From contig JAKEKT010000005.1 in NCBI GenBank assembly GCA_021495925.1, forward strand, positions 558,001-622,000: a stretch of 64,000 bases of DNA. The letters are read 5' to 3'. Each line of letters opens with the position of its first letter. The first letter of the stretch is position 1. The DNA is from Diplodia intermedia (lineage: Eukaryota; Ascomycota; Dothideomycetes; Botryosphaeriales; Botryosphaeriaceae). Both the position numbers and the translations under genes were made by a program. The notes under the pieces were generated by a model that did not search any database, was not told the DNA's origin, and was given only the letters and a program-made list of their open reading frames with translations. This document shows, in pieces, positions 33,438 through 44,739 of this stretch.

Positions 33438-34853
33438 ATGCTCATCAAGGCTGGTCTTCTGCCCTTTGGGCTCCTCTGGATTCTGCTCCTCTTTGGTCTC
33501 ATCGTGGCACCCGTTGCCAACTCACGTGCTCTTGCCGTTGACAACAACAATTCCGACGTTCTCGTCCATGCGCTCCCCAACATCACCAAGCTCATGAAGA
33601 AAGATGTCACCCATGCTTGCGACATATCTGCCTGTGACATTGACGAGGACCTATGTCGCAACGACGACGAGGATGGCGGAGATGATTATGACGAGAACTG
33701 TGATGAGGACAACCTTGACGATTGCCCGCCCGAACAAGACACCATGGATTTCCCAGCCGGTGGACGTCGCGAATACGACGTGCATTTCCCCAGAAATACT
33801 CACCCGCTCACCATCCAGGCCATGAACTACCCCGCCGTTGGAAAGGTTCTGAAGTCCAAGAACGGTCGCCTGGTATACCCTTATGCCATGAAGCCGGAAA
33901 ACTTACAGGACTGCGAAAGCACTTCGGTCCTCGCGTGGCCAATCCGGTCGTTTGATCCTCCAGAAAACACTGTGACGGAGCATATCCTCGAGGTGAGTGC
34001 TTTTACCTTGATCCAAGATTGACCTTGACTTACACCGCCCAGCTTCAGACTATCTCTATGTGGATGACAGAACTCTCCGCCGGCACGCTCGACACTCCAT
34101 CCGTCAACGACGCATGCTTTCTTGACTACTGGAACGAGCAATCACTCCCCAGCAATGTCCCCAAAATGCAGAGCGGTACATTCAAAACGTCAAGAGTGCC
34201 AAATGACCGAGTGTTCGAGGCTTTGGGGTCGTTCCGCAACCGCGGCATCCTTTTGGTTGCTGATTCCCAAGTCAATGCAGTCAAAACCAGAGTAATGCCC
34301 TCACTGTTGATGATCTGTACAGCTCTAACGATGAAATTCACAGATCTGGCGAGACGTGGCCATTATCTCGAACGAGAGAATGGCCGAACTGGCAGACAAT
34401 GCTCCTCGTTCCGACGAAGATGCAGGCATGGCACTGGGAATGGTCCTCTTGCCGATTCTGGTCTTCGATTACCTGAACAACCCCGAGACAAGCAAAAGGA
34501 TGTATGACGCAGCTGACGGCGTTCGCGATCAGCTGGAACTCATTGAGAACAACATCTCTGAGTGTTCTGGTCTAGCTGCAAGCTGGGACGTGTTCCTACC
34601 GTAAGTAAATTGTATGTTTCGAGTGAGCCTTCGCTAACTATCAATGGCCTAAAGGAAAATCCTCAAGGCAATGCCCAAAAGGACCAAACTCTTCATTGGG
34701 AACGCGCTCACGACGGTCAATAGGAAGATGAGAGAGGCTGTTGACAATGATCCCGGTAATGCCGATTTGAAGGCTAGATGGGAGGCGGCTCAGAGCATCA
34801 TCGATTCCCTGGCCACTGCTGGTGGTGAGAAGGTCAAGACCCCTGAGAGATGA
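33438..34853 (+). CDS. Secreted acidic protein resembling the GH18 chitinase C-terminal region, 419 aa
   Basis: Four exons: 33438..33992, 34043..34291, 34344..34600, 34655..34853 (1260 nt). The start gives a strong signal peptide, MLIKAGLLPFGLLWILLLFG, cleaved probably near VANSRA. Residues about 55-100 are very acidic and contain six Cys (CDISACDIDEDLC, then CDEDNLDDC). From about residue 125 the sequence follows a pattern I know from the C-terminal part of large fungal GH18 (killer-toxin-like) chitinases: MNYPAVGKVLKSKNGRLVYPY, HILELQTISMWM, VPNDRVFEALGS, and FDYLNNPETSKRMYDAADGV. There is no GH18 barrel and no DxxDxDxE motif, so it is a free-standing version of that region. No enzymatic activity can be claimed. 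It sits directly downstream of the degraded retroelement region and is convergent with the next gene. Confidence 0.78.
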
Positions 34854-35220
34854 GGGAATCCCCTTCCAATTCGGGACACCAAGGAACAAGGGAAGGCATT
34901 AGTTTGAACAAGTCACTACAATGCAGGCTATAGGATTTCGAATTCGGGTGGTACACGAAGTAATACATTCTCATCTCGTGACTTCGATTCGTAGGAAATG
35001 GGATAATGTTTGGCATTACCCGCTGCACCATGTCACAATGAAAGCCCAAAAGTACTAGCATTGCCGGAATTATTATGTATACAAATATACACCAAATCCG
35101 TGACAAAGCCTCCCCCGACTCTTTCCCACAAATGGACTGAAATCACCTCGTTCACATGAAAGATGGATTGAAGTGACTGTATTTGCCAGTACCCACTGTA
35201 GGATCTAATGTGTTGCCCAC
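34854..35220. other. Convergent 3' region
   Basis: AT-rich spacer between two converging genes, holding both 3' UTRs. Nothing else is seen. Confidence 0.5.
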
Positions 35221-36062
35221 TTACTCCGTCCAGACATAAGGAGGACGCGGTCCTCCATAGTAGATCTCATCGAAACCAACCCTCAGGTTGTCGTAGAAGA
35301 ACGGCAAGAGTGTGGAAGGGTCAACTTTCATATAACGAACCTCGTCTTCAGCGCTGCCCTTGCTTTCTTCACCTGATTTTCCAGGCTCTTGCTGTTGAGC
35401 GAGTTGAGAATTGTCCGGCCTGAGCAAGGTGCCAATGACTTTGACGAACGGGGAATCGCGGTGTCGGCTGGAGAATGGTACAGGCTCTTTCGCATCCATA
35501 ACAGACTGCAAAGACTCAGCATCGACAGCGATGCAGGTCCTGCCACGCTGACCAGGGCTGGCTGCCTCGGGGCTGTTCAGGAAATGCCTTGAAACATCAG
35601 CAACAGCACAACATGCGTTGCCAGCAAGGATAAGACGTACTTGCGGACTTCTGCCAAGCTAGCGTTGTCCCACCGTTCCTTGTTGTCCTCCACAGCCCAA
35701 TCAAGCATGGTGAGGAGCGTTTCACCCTCTGGAAGTGCTTCCTTTTGAGTGAGGTTGCGGCGGGTCTTCGCGTCAAGCATTTCCTTGAACTTCTGCCAAG
35801 CGGCATCGTCATCGTAGGTGAGGCGGTAGATCTTCAGCCCGAAGACGTCTTGTCCCCACGTTTTTAGAAAGAAGAGAGTACGCTCAGCCAGCCTCATTTC
35901 TATAGTGAGTTTCTTGCCCGGACGTCGTTGCTCGGCTTCGTACGCTGCTACCTCTTTGTTGAGCCGATCCAGAGGTCCTTCGACGGTGTCCGATTCTTTT
36001 GGGTCCTCGGATTGCTCGTTGGAAGCTTGGGCAATGTCGGGGGGTGAATGTTGGTCGGACAT
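35221..36062 (-). CDS. Unrecognised fungal protein, 262 aa
   Basis: Two exons, complement(35221..35587, 35641..36062), total 789 nt. The 53-nt intron (donor GTACGT, acceptor CAAG) joins LAEVRK to HFLNSPEAASPGQRG without losing frame. The start chosen, MSDQHSPPDIAQASNE, is the first ATG; a longer frame upstream has only a GTG. Residues 1-45 are polar and disordered. The middle is a helical charged region (LDRLNKEVAAYEAEQRRPGK and RLAERTLFFLKTWGQDVFGL). The C-terminus is well structured in appearance, ending FFYDNLRVGFDEIYYGGPR. There are no transmembrane or signal segments and no catalytic motif I recognise. The intact splicing suggests a real gene; function unknown. Confidence 0.72.
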
Positions 36063-36882
36063 GGCGGCGGAAGTTGTTCCCGGTGCTGAATTCGCTGACA
36101 GCGTCCGAAGTTGAAGAAGCTTGAATAGATGCTCCGGTGAGGCTGGACTTTTTGGCGTAATGTAGATGGAGTTGCGACTAGGCACGTGCAGATGACAGAA
36201 ATGGTCATGTGCCTGGGCTGGGGCTTTCGGCTAGTGGTGAACACCGCTTACGTGTCCTTTCGTTGAGAGGTGTCACGCAGCACAGTTGAATGGAAGGTTC
36301 ACCTGTGGGGAAAGACAGCACGCTTTCGGGTGAAGTACGGCTGGAACCATTCGCTCTGGAGCTATGGGTCTAGAAAATCAGAGAGACGAACATAAAATCA
36401 GACCAGAGGCTAAGTGTAGACTCTTGACTTCGGTAATTGGCAATACAGACTCGATATTCATGTTCCCCAAAATGTCCATGAAGAGCAGGGATGGATATGC
36501 TCGCCACTCAGCGGCATTGCCCCGTAGGATGGAAGGGGGTGTAACTCTCAAATATTATTGCTTCCTGTAGAACATCGCACACAGTCTATCCAGTGCTGAG
36601 CTCAGATCCGTTGCCGCGATAGTCGTATACATCAAAAAGGTGGCTGGGGAAAAGCTACCCGGAGATTTGACGATTTGCCGAGCTAATGGCGGCCCAGACC
36701 GCGCCTGCCTGGACGCCGCTGAATCCTTCATCATTGACCTCATCTTCATCAGGGTCCATCGACTGCTCCCCGGTCACGATCCGCCTCGGTGCTTTCGCCG
36801 CGAGCTGGAACCCCTCGGCAGCCGTTGATGGGCTAGGCACCCGCTCCAGGCTGGCGCGTCTCTCGCGCTGTTTCTCCAGCAA
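36063..36882. other. Divergent promoter region
   Basis: Lies between the 262-aa protein gene (-) and the F-box gene (+), about 0.8 kb. No supported ORF or repeat. Confidence 0.5.
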
Positions 36883-38765
36883 ATGCGGCAAGATAAATTG
36901 CACGCTCCAACCATGCGGAGGTGTCCAGCATCCTTGCCCACGCTTCCGGAGGAGATGATCGATGTCATCATTTCCTTCACTGACCACGAAACACAGCAGC
37001 AATTGCGCCTGTGCTGCAGGCAATTCAATCGCCTCACCACGCCGCGCTACTTCCGCAACTTTCGCTTCAGGCTGTCGCAGCTCAGCCTGGATGGCTTGAT
37101 CAGTATAGCCAGCCACCAGGCCGTCGCCAAGTACGTGCAGGACCTGGAATTCAACAGCCACCAGCTGCTGTGGTTCTTCAACTTCGACCATTTTCTACGA
37201 GAGCTGCATTTGCAACCTGGTATGCCCCGTTCCGTCTCCGTCTCCAACCGTCTCCTAACAAGCCAGCAGGCCAGCCATGGCGCCCGCCTCCCGGCCTCAA
37301 ACACATCCCAACCCAAGACTTCACGCGCCCACAACTCCACCAAATCTACACCGCCTACACATCCGAGCGCGACACTCCAGCCGACTACATCGACTGCGTC
37401 CTCGCGCGCGCCGACCCCAGTAACCCCCTGCTCCCCCACACCTACCCCAGCCTCCCCCGCGCCCTCGCCTCCCTCCCCAACCTCCACACCATCACCGCCA
37501 CCTTCGGCATGGAGCACCAGCAGCACCCCCCGGCCTACGCCCACACCTGGCGCGGCCTCGCCTTCGCCAAACCCGACCCGGACCCGCCCGGCGACCGCGA
37601 CAACCAAAAGGCCGTCGACTCCTCCTGCCTCCTGCACGCCCTCGGCCACGCCGCCACCGCTCTTCGCAAGCCGCTCCCGCTCCCCCTCCGCACCCTCAAC
37701 CTGCCCATCATCGGCCCCGGCATCTTCGGCCCCATCGCCCTGCACCGCCTCTGGAACATCGACGGACCCTACCGCTCCCGCTCGTCCACCGCCAACGCCA
37801 ACGCCGACATCATCCACATACCCCCCGCCGCTCTCGCCGCCCCGCCCGTCAACATCAACAACAACAACCCGCCCGCCACCATCACCTTCTTCGACGCCGC
37901 CGCCGACGACGCCCTCCGCTACGACGAATCCGTCTACGGCGCCCACTTCCGCACCCTCGTCGCCGCCGTCGCGGGGCTGACGCGGCTCGACCTGCACCTG
38001 AACTGGTGCGGCGGGGGCCGGCCGCGCGGCCCGATGGCGGGGCTGGCGGCGTTCCTGGGGAGCGCGAGGGGGCTGGAGGAGCTGGCGCTGGTGGTGGAGA
38101 GCGGGTGGGGGGCCGGCGTGACGGGGACGTGGCGGACGCGTTTGGCGCCGGATCCCGAGTTGTGCAGGAAGAGGGATCCGCTGTTGGCGCTGCTGGGGCG
38201 TGAGGGCGGCGGCGAGGGCGATGGGGAAAGCGGGGGCGAGGGCGAGGGGGAAGAAGAGGGAGAAGGAGATGGAGAGCGGGATGTCGAGGTGGTGGGCGTG
38301 CGGTGGCCGCGCTTGCGCAAGTTGACGCTGGAGGCGACGACGACGCAGGACGGGTTGCTCGGCTTGCTCGGGCGCGTCGCGGGCTCGCTGCGCAGCCTGA
38401 CGCTGTGCAACGTGCGCTTCATGCCGCGGATGGGCGAGTGGGGCGGCGCGCTGCGCGAGGTGAGGGAGATGCTGGAGCTGGACAGGCTGGAGCTGAGCTG
38501 GTTGGTGCATGAACTGACCGGGTACTACGCCATCCTCGCGCCGAGGGACGTTGGGATCCTCGGCGTCGACGAAGACGGGGCGCAGAGGCGGTATCGGATG
38601 ACGTATCGCCATTATGAGACGCAGGTGGTGGATTATGTCCTGAAAAAAAGCCATAGTAAGCCCGAGTTGGACCAAGGGAGGTTCTTCAAGGAGCACCCTG
38701 AATACTGCGACTGGTGCGAGGGGAACAGCTTGGAAAATGACGGGAACGATACCAAAGTTACGTAG
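36883..38765 (+). CDS. F-box protein, about 610 aa
   Basis: Exons 36883..37219 and 37270..38765 (1833 nt). The 50-nt intron has donor GTATGC, branch CTAAC and acceptor GCAG. Without splicing the F-box and the rest lie in different frames. A second ATG at 36913 (MRRCPASLPT) has the better context and may be the true start, giving 600 aa. Residues about 14-55 form an F-box: LPTLPEEMIDVIISFTDHET, then QQLRLCCRQFNRLTTPRYF. The remainder has weak leucine-rich patterns (LTRLDLHLNW, LRKLTLEATT, LRSLTLCNVR) plus an acidic Gly/Glu run (GEGDGESGGEGEGEEEGEGD). The ending DWCEGNSL is polar. F-box proteins join Skp1-Cullin-F-box ubiquitin ligases; the substrate is unknown. It converges with SPC24. Confidence 0.82.
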
Positions 38766-39043
38766 CGCTACTGTTTTACTAACTCTGTTTACATCAAATC
38801 AGCAGAAGACGGATATAAAAACTGTTTGACAAGCACCACTGGATGAAGCTGAGTGAGGAAAACGTTGAATTACTTGTGAGAAAAATGAGAAACTTTGCTA
38901 GACACCAGACTGACTTGTCCAACTCCCAAACACCAATCTTCTGCCATAGAAGCCCCCGTGGTATCGCTTTCGCCCCAGAAAACCCAGAAGTCGTTAGAGC
39001 TGCGTACTGGCAGCACCAGCCGATGGCGCATATCATCGGGCGT

Positions 39044-39754
39044 TTAGAGGTGATTCCAGATGTAGTCGGCAACGTAATACCTTGAGTTGTTCTTATTCAT
39101 CTCGATCGTGAACACGTCGCCCTTGCGAGAGTTGCTGGTGATACAAGCTCGGTAGTAGTTGCCAGACGCGGGGTCGATTTCAGGGTTGACGCCCATCATG
39201 CGGAATAATCGGAGCTTGAGCCTACAGTTCATATGACATCAGTACCAAGGGGGCTTGTACAGGTGAGGATCGGACTAACAAAAGGGCATCTTCATCGTCG
39301 TAATTATGCCTTCGCATATTCCCTCCTTCGACACCCTGCGCGTCGATCTCGTCCAGCTCGGCCTTCAGGCGGTCGAACTCGGATGCCAGGCGCTCTTCTT
39401 CGATTTCCAGATCTGACACTTGTTTTGCGACCTTGAATTTCTCCGTGTCCAGACGCAGGATCTCGGCGGCGTGCTCGGCAGGGTTGTGCGATCGGGTTGT
39501 GACGTTGTGCTGGGACTGGAGAGAGCTCAGGTGGCGAGACAGCTGTTGCAGCTTGTCCTGTTCGGTTCTGACTTGGTCTCTGCGGAGGCTTTGGAGGTTT
39601 CCATAGGCGCTCTTGCTGCGTCCCAGAGCTGCCTTGTCGGGCCCGACGTTGAAGCTGCCAATGCATTGGTGGATGAGCTGCTTGAGATTAGCTAGGAAGC
39701 AGCAGGAGTAAGGTAAGGGAGACGTACCACGGCGGGGGCCTCGTCGAGAAGCAT
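39044..39754 (-). CDS. SPC24: Kinetochore protein Spc24, 200 aa
   Basis: Three exons, complement(39044..39221, 39280..39677, 39728..39754), total 603 nt. The first exon encodes only MLLDEAPAV. The acceptor of intron 1 could be 3 nt earlier, adding one Gln; the frame is the same. Residues about 30-130 form a coiled coil (LRRDQVRTEQDKLQQLSRHL and VAKQVSDLEIEEERLASEFD). After a DDEDA linker comes the small globular domain LLLKLRLFRMMGVNPEI, with NYYRACITSN and RKGDVFTIEMN, ending RYYVADYIWNHL, which is the Spc24 C-terminal fold. Spc24 pairs with Spc25 in the Ndc80 complex and connects it to the inner kinetochore. It is divergent from FIS1, the two starts being 319 bp apart. Confidence 0.92.
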
Positions 39755-40073
39755 GGTGAATATCGTCGAGTGGCAGTTTGGCGCTGTTGGAGGTGGTGTG
39801 CGTGGATTGCGACGGAGCGTGGATGTGGGGCGGAGGTTGTTTGGGGCGAGTTGGCAGGGAAAGCGGCGTGTTTTGGTTTTCACTTTTGCGGACTAGCGCG
39901 CTGAGCCACATGGTGGCGGGCGGTGAGCGCGCACGGTGGCGCCGTACGTCAGCGGTCCCAAGCCCAAGGTCAAGCGCGACCCGCGACCGGGCGGCGGCAA
40001 AGCGCTTCCTACGACTCACGAAACCCTCGCAGCCAGACCACTGAGCCCTTCCATCCACTGCGAACCCGACAAG
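39755..40073. promoter_or_regulatory. Bidirectional promoter SPC24/FIS1
   Basis: The 319 bp between the two divergent start codons must hold both promoters. It is GC-rich and lacks a clear TATA box, as expected of housekeeping genes. Confidence 0.55.
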
Positions 40074-40732
40074 ATGGCGCCTTCTTTGCCCTGTACGTCT
40101 CCTCGCTGCGCATGCTGCTGCTTCTGAGAGCCCCCACCACGAGCCGCCGCTAACACGCGCTTTGCAACAGATGCCGCTGATGCGGAGAGGTGAGACACCT
40201 CCGGAAGCCCGACAACTATGCCGACATGCACTCTGACGACGCTCGACAGTCCGCTTAAGCCCGAGGAACTCCAAGTTCTGCGCTCTCAGTACGAGAAGGA
40301 GGGGGAATACGTCGGCATCCAGACCAAGTTCAACTACGCATGGGTACGGCCCCATCTCCTTGCTGCGAGACGAAGTCCAGTTGCTCATTCCCCGCGTCCC
40401 AGGGCCTCATCAAATCCACGCAACGTAGCGAGCAACAAGAGGGTGTGCGCCTCCTCTCCGAGATCTTCCGCAACAGCCCTGAGCGCCGCCGCGAATGCCT
40501 CTACTACCTTGCCCTCGGCAACTACAAGCTCGGCAACTACGCTGAAGCGCGTCGCTACAATGAGCTGCTGCTGGACCTCGAGCCCGCCAACTTGCAGGCC
40601 GGAAGCTTGAAATCACTCATCGACGATCGCGTCGCGAAGGAGGGCATGGTCGGCGTCGCCATCGTGGGTGGTATTGCGGTGGCAGCAGGCGTGGTGGGGA
40701 GCTTCCTGATCAGGAACTCGCGCAGGAGGTAA
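40074..40732 (+). CDS. FIS1: Mitochondrial fission protein Fis1, 153 aa
   Basis: Four exons: 40074..40092, 40171..40189, 40250..40343, 40403..40732 (462 nt). Exons 1 and 2 are only 19 nt each. Joined, they give MAPSLPYAADAES, then PLKPEELQVLRSQYEKEGEY and QTKFNYAWGLIKSTQRSEQQ. The TPR-like core follows: EGVRLLSEIFRNSPERRREC and LYYLALGNYKLGNYAEARRY. The C-terminal membrane anchor is MVGVAIVGGIAVAAGVVGSF, followed by the basic tail LIRNSRRR, which is the arrangement for insertion into the mitochondrial outer membrane. Fis1 is the receptor for the dynamin-related fission machinery on mitochondria and peroxisomes. The length equals the family norm (152-155 aa). Confidence 0.95.
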
Positions 40733-41599
40733 TCGAACAGTAAATACTAGTTACATGACTGGGACGACAGGGTGGTGAGGCAGGCTGGACTGGGCGGATG
40801 CGGAGGATGTTTGGGCGGCGTTGGGACAGGTGCAATTTATTGCTGATACACGGTCTTCTGTAGCATAGCGCTTGGTTTGCAAGGTAACGAGTCTCACTCA
40901 GCGTGTCCGTACTCCGGAGGCTGCGGAGAAGGAGATGGAAGACAGCGGAAGCCAAGCCCACGCGGCAATGAGTCAAGGCAAACAACGACAACGTGTCTAA
41001 ATCGCACGTACGCCTGTACACCTTGCAGACACAGCAGCGGGTTTGCTACAACGTGGTTGAGTTCGTGGACCCTGGGCTGTGCTGTGGGCGCGACTCGTGC
41101 ATCTGCGGGCGGCAAAAGCTTGGCAACAGCGTCACAGCTATCGATTGCGTTTGCATCAAGCCCGCCGCACCTTTGGCAATCCAGCTCTTCCGCCCTGTGT
41201 CCTCCTCCGCTTGCCCTGAACACGTCCCCATCGCTACTCGCCCCGTCGCCTGTACAGCGCTCTCGTCTTCTGCCTGCGCCTTCCAGCTCACCTGCCCTCC
41301 CTTTACCGACCACCCGACCCCGGCGTATGACATAACCCTGCCTGCTGCAATCCCGCCGCCAATCCGAGACATCGCGGCCCGCTGAGCAGCTACATACTCC
41401 AAGCTCCAGACCAGCCTCGTGCCGCTTCACTCCAGCATTCTTACCCGCGTTGCCGACCGTCGACCGTCTCCGCTTTGCGCCCGCCACCTCCGTCGCAACT
41501 TTTGCCCCGTACAATACAAAAGACGCTGCTCTTTGTTAGCCTTGCCCGCGCCCGGTACATTGCCACCAGCACGCGCGTCGTGGCTGTGACTTGGTCACC
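40733..41599. other. Promoter region of the RING gene
   Basis: No supported gene. CT- and GC-rich, with many short overlapping frames on both strands that lack domain-like content. Confidence 0.5.
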
Positions 41600-43633
41600 A
41601 TGAGCACACCCCAGGCAAATCGCGAGATGGTCTTCTGCCATCAGTGCGAAAACGAGTGGTATCGAGACGAGCATGGTCTGACATGCCCTGACTGTCACTC
41701 CGAGTTCACCGAAATCGTGAGTGATCATCCGGCAACTCCCCCGAGTCGCTCCGCCCATGTACTTCAGCGTTGGCGTCGCATAACCAGTCGCCGCTTTTGC
41801 GCAACATCAATTGCGACAACCGCTTCACCCCCCAAATATTCCCTGCTGACGGTGCTCTTCAGATCGAGCCCGATCACGATCCTCGCGACGACCATCTAGA
41901 CCCAGAAGACGACTTCGAGGAGGAGGCGAATCCTTTTGCCCTTCACAATCCGTGGCACGCGCCAGATCCTGAAGAAGGCGTGCCCGAACCGATCCAGGGA
42001 CCCTTCCCGCCAGGAATTCGCCTGCAGCGAAACGGTCCCAACAGTTACTCGATTACCGGCACTTGGTCAACGTCTTTCGGAGGACCTCGTGAGCCACCTC
42101 ACAATCAAGGCGAATTCGGCGAGCCCAATGCTTTTGTGAACCCGCTATTCCGTAATTTTGCAAGCATGATGCAAGGAATTGCTGGCGGCCACCAACGGAC
42201 AGCCCATGGCGAGCAAGAGCATGGTGAGGGCGAGGGCCAGCCTGGTTCGTCGTCGAGAGAAGAGACTAGGTCAGGCAGTGGCCCACACTACACCTATACA
42301 TCAACCGCGAGGCTGTTCCCGCGAGACGCGAACAACCCGGGCCCACACGTCGAACCGACCGATAGCCTTCATGAGTAAGTCTCAGAACCTGGCTAAGCAG
42401 CCTTACACTGGAATTCCATATTTTGGGCCAAGGCTAGCCGCTCACTTGCCCCGTTGATATTGCTGTTTTACCCTCTCCAGTGTCGGAGTCTCCATGATTG
42501 TGTTTTGAGGCTATCTGGTCCCTAGACTTTGACTCATACTGACTCACTGTAGGGTGATTGCCGGCATTCTGGGTGGTGGTGCGTTTGGACCGCCCCCCTT
42601 TGCGCGAGACCGTCCTCAAGGCCCTGGATCCCCCGGTGGCGAGGGTGGTGTGCCCCCGAACCCGCTTGCTACCCTATTCGCCTCCCTCCTCAACCCGCAA
42701 CTTGCCGCGCATGGAGATGCCGTGTATAGCCAAGAGGCGCTCGATCGCGTCATCTCCCAGTTGATGGAGCAGAATGCTACAGGCAACGCTCCGGGACCCG
42801 CCTCCGCAGAGGCAATTGCTGCCCTACCGAGGAAGCCTGTCACTCGCGAAATGGTCGGCGCCGGCGACTGTCCGCCTGACTTCCCCGAGAGTGAGCTTCA
42901 CGGCGAGTGTAGCATATGCATGGATGAGGTTCCAATCGGCGCAGAAGTAACAGAGCTTCCATGTGGTCACTGGTTCCACGGTGACTGCATTAAAGCATGG
43001 TTGACCGAACACGACACATGCCCGCATTGTAGAAAGGGTATTGAGAAGAAGGAAAATCAGGAGGGACAACCGGGAGGAAACGGACCCAGTGGCGGAGCCG
43101 CAGGCTCATCTGGACCTGGATCTACGTTTGGACCCGGAAGCGGCAATCCTGGTAACATGCCGGGAGATGGCAATAACAACAGCGGCAGAGGCGGCGGATC
43201 TACAAACAACCCCGATGATCATTTCGTCCCCAACATGCCCGGAGGCTTGTACACCATGTCCTTTCCGATCGGTGCACCACGCTCTCGAACGCGCTCTCCC
43301 TTCGACTTCCCTCTTTTCGGTATCCCTAACTCTGTGACTTTCCCCCAGCTGCCCTTCGCCGCCAACGGACAGCCACCTATGCGGGACCACCGCTACAGTC
43401 ACCGGAACAGCGAGCCTTTCATGCGTATCTGGGAGGGTGCCTTGGACGACCACGACCGGGCCATGCGCGGCAGCACAACGCACATCGTCGTCCGGCCTCA
43501 GCGCCGGAGAAACAGCTTCAGTCGGGTGCTAAGCAACGTCGGACATAGCATGTCTATGGCAGCAGGGGGCAATACTGGTAGTGGAGAGAGGCCAGGCATC
43601 GGTGAGCGGCTAAGGAGTTTATTCCGCTCCTAA
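41600..43633 (+). CDS. RING-H2 E3 ubiquitin ligase, RNF115/126-like, 569 aa
   Basis: Three exons: 41600..41716, 41863..42374, 42553..43633 (1710 nt). Donors are GTGAGT and GTAAGT. The N-terminus has a zinc ribbon, FCHQCENEWYRDEHGLTCPDC, as in the RNF115/RNF126 family. A RING-H2 finger lies at about residues 327-370: CSICMDEVPIGAEVTELPCG, HWFHGDCIKAWL, then CPHCRKGI, with all eight zinc ligands in C3H2C3 order. The two domains together define the family, whose members use the ribbon to bind substrates or ubiquitin and the RING to recruit E2 enzymes. The segments between and after them are Pro/Gly/Asn-rich and disordered; a basic tail (RPQRRRNSFSRVLSN) ends the protein. Intron 1 (146 nt) and intron 2 (178 nt) are longer than most here. 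Confidence 0.88.
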
Positions 43634-44739
43634 AAAAAAAAAGAGGAAGAATTCTCTCTAGACTTGCGGTGGTACTTTCTCTAACTTTTGGATTTCTTTC
43701 TTTCGACCCCATGTTAGTGGTGGTTTAGGGAGGAGTTTATTTTTTCGATCATCAGCGGCGCGAGCGATAGCGCACGAAGAGGTTCTTCTCTGCTCTTCCC
43801 CTCCCCCTCCCTCTCTCTCCCTCCCGATCAGAGAGCGAACGGTTTCGAAGGAGGTAGCGGGTGGCGGCGGCGGAATTTGGAATGGGATTGAGATTGGTTG
43901 GTTCTGCGGAGATAGATTTGGGCCAGTTTGCTTGGCTGGTCGGTTGGCTCGTTGGGCTTTTCACGGCTGCAATCATTATGCTATTCCTCCTCCTGCATTC
44001 CCCCCGCTACTACTTGAAAATCGTCCTATCTTTGCCGGTGAAGGAAAGCCTCACTTGCCAGGGAAGATGAAGAGAGAGAGAGTTCGTGAACCTTGCGAAC
44101 GGGTGGGAGACTCGGGAGAAGGGGGAATGAATGCGGTAAAACTGGGTGGAGGAGCGCCGGGCCGGGCCGAGGCGCAGGTACGTGAGAGAAAAGGCGTAAG
44201 CTATAAGGAAGGCACAGGGTCGGTCATGCGAGAGAGAAGAAAGGGAAGAAGGTTCGCCTGGATGACAATGTTTTCACGAGAATGGCCGTCTGTTCACAAA
44301 ACCAACTAATCACTTCTGTTCTTCCTCCACCAATCTTCGATCGTGCGAATTCGAAAGTTGAAAAGCCGTAAGACATTGATATACTATCTCGTTCTAGTTC
44401 TTGATAGAAAAGCGGTATGTAGCATAGGCGTAAATAGAGACTATGCCATCCAATACTCTACGCGTCTCCTTCCACCTGGACTGATGATCCCCAAAGGGCC
44501 AAAATATAAACTCGCGCACCACGCTTGAAATGCCCATAAACACTATGGCGGCCTCCCGCCAAAAAAAAAATTGAGATAAAACTCGGTGGTATCAACAAAG
44601 AAAAAAAAAACCGGCCCAAAGCCGACCAAACTCCCAAAAAGGAACCGGGCACCAGAGAGAGACTCCACAAACCCGCACTTCCGAACCGGCCGGCACCCCG
44701 TACGTAGGCCACGACCCACCCACCATACCATCATCATCA
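43634..44739. other. Convergent 3' region, 1.1 kb, no supported gene
   Basis: Between the RING gene (+) and the UvsD-like gene (-). It has A-runs at 43634, 44561 and 44601 and a strong CT tract at 43790-43825. No gene seen. Confidence 0.5.

Noticed and set aside
38843..39085. 80-codon plus-strand ORF
   Set aside because: Overlaps the final exon of SPC24 on the other strand and contains no recognisable motif.
43790..43825. CT-rich tract as a possible promoter
   Set aside because: Lies between two convergent 3' ends, with no TATA or ORF; treated as simple sequence.
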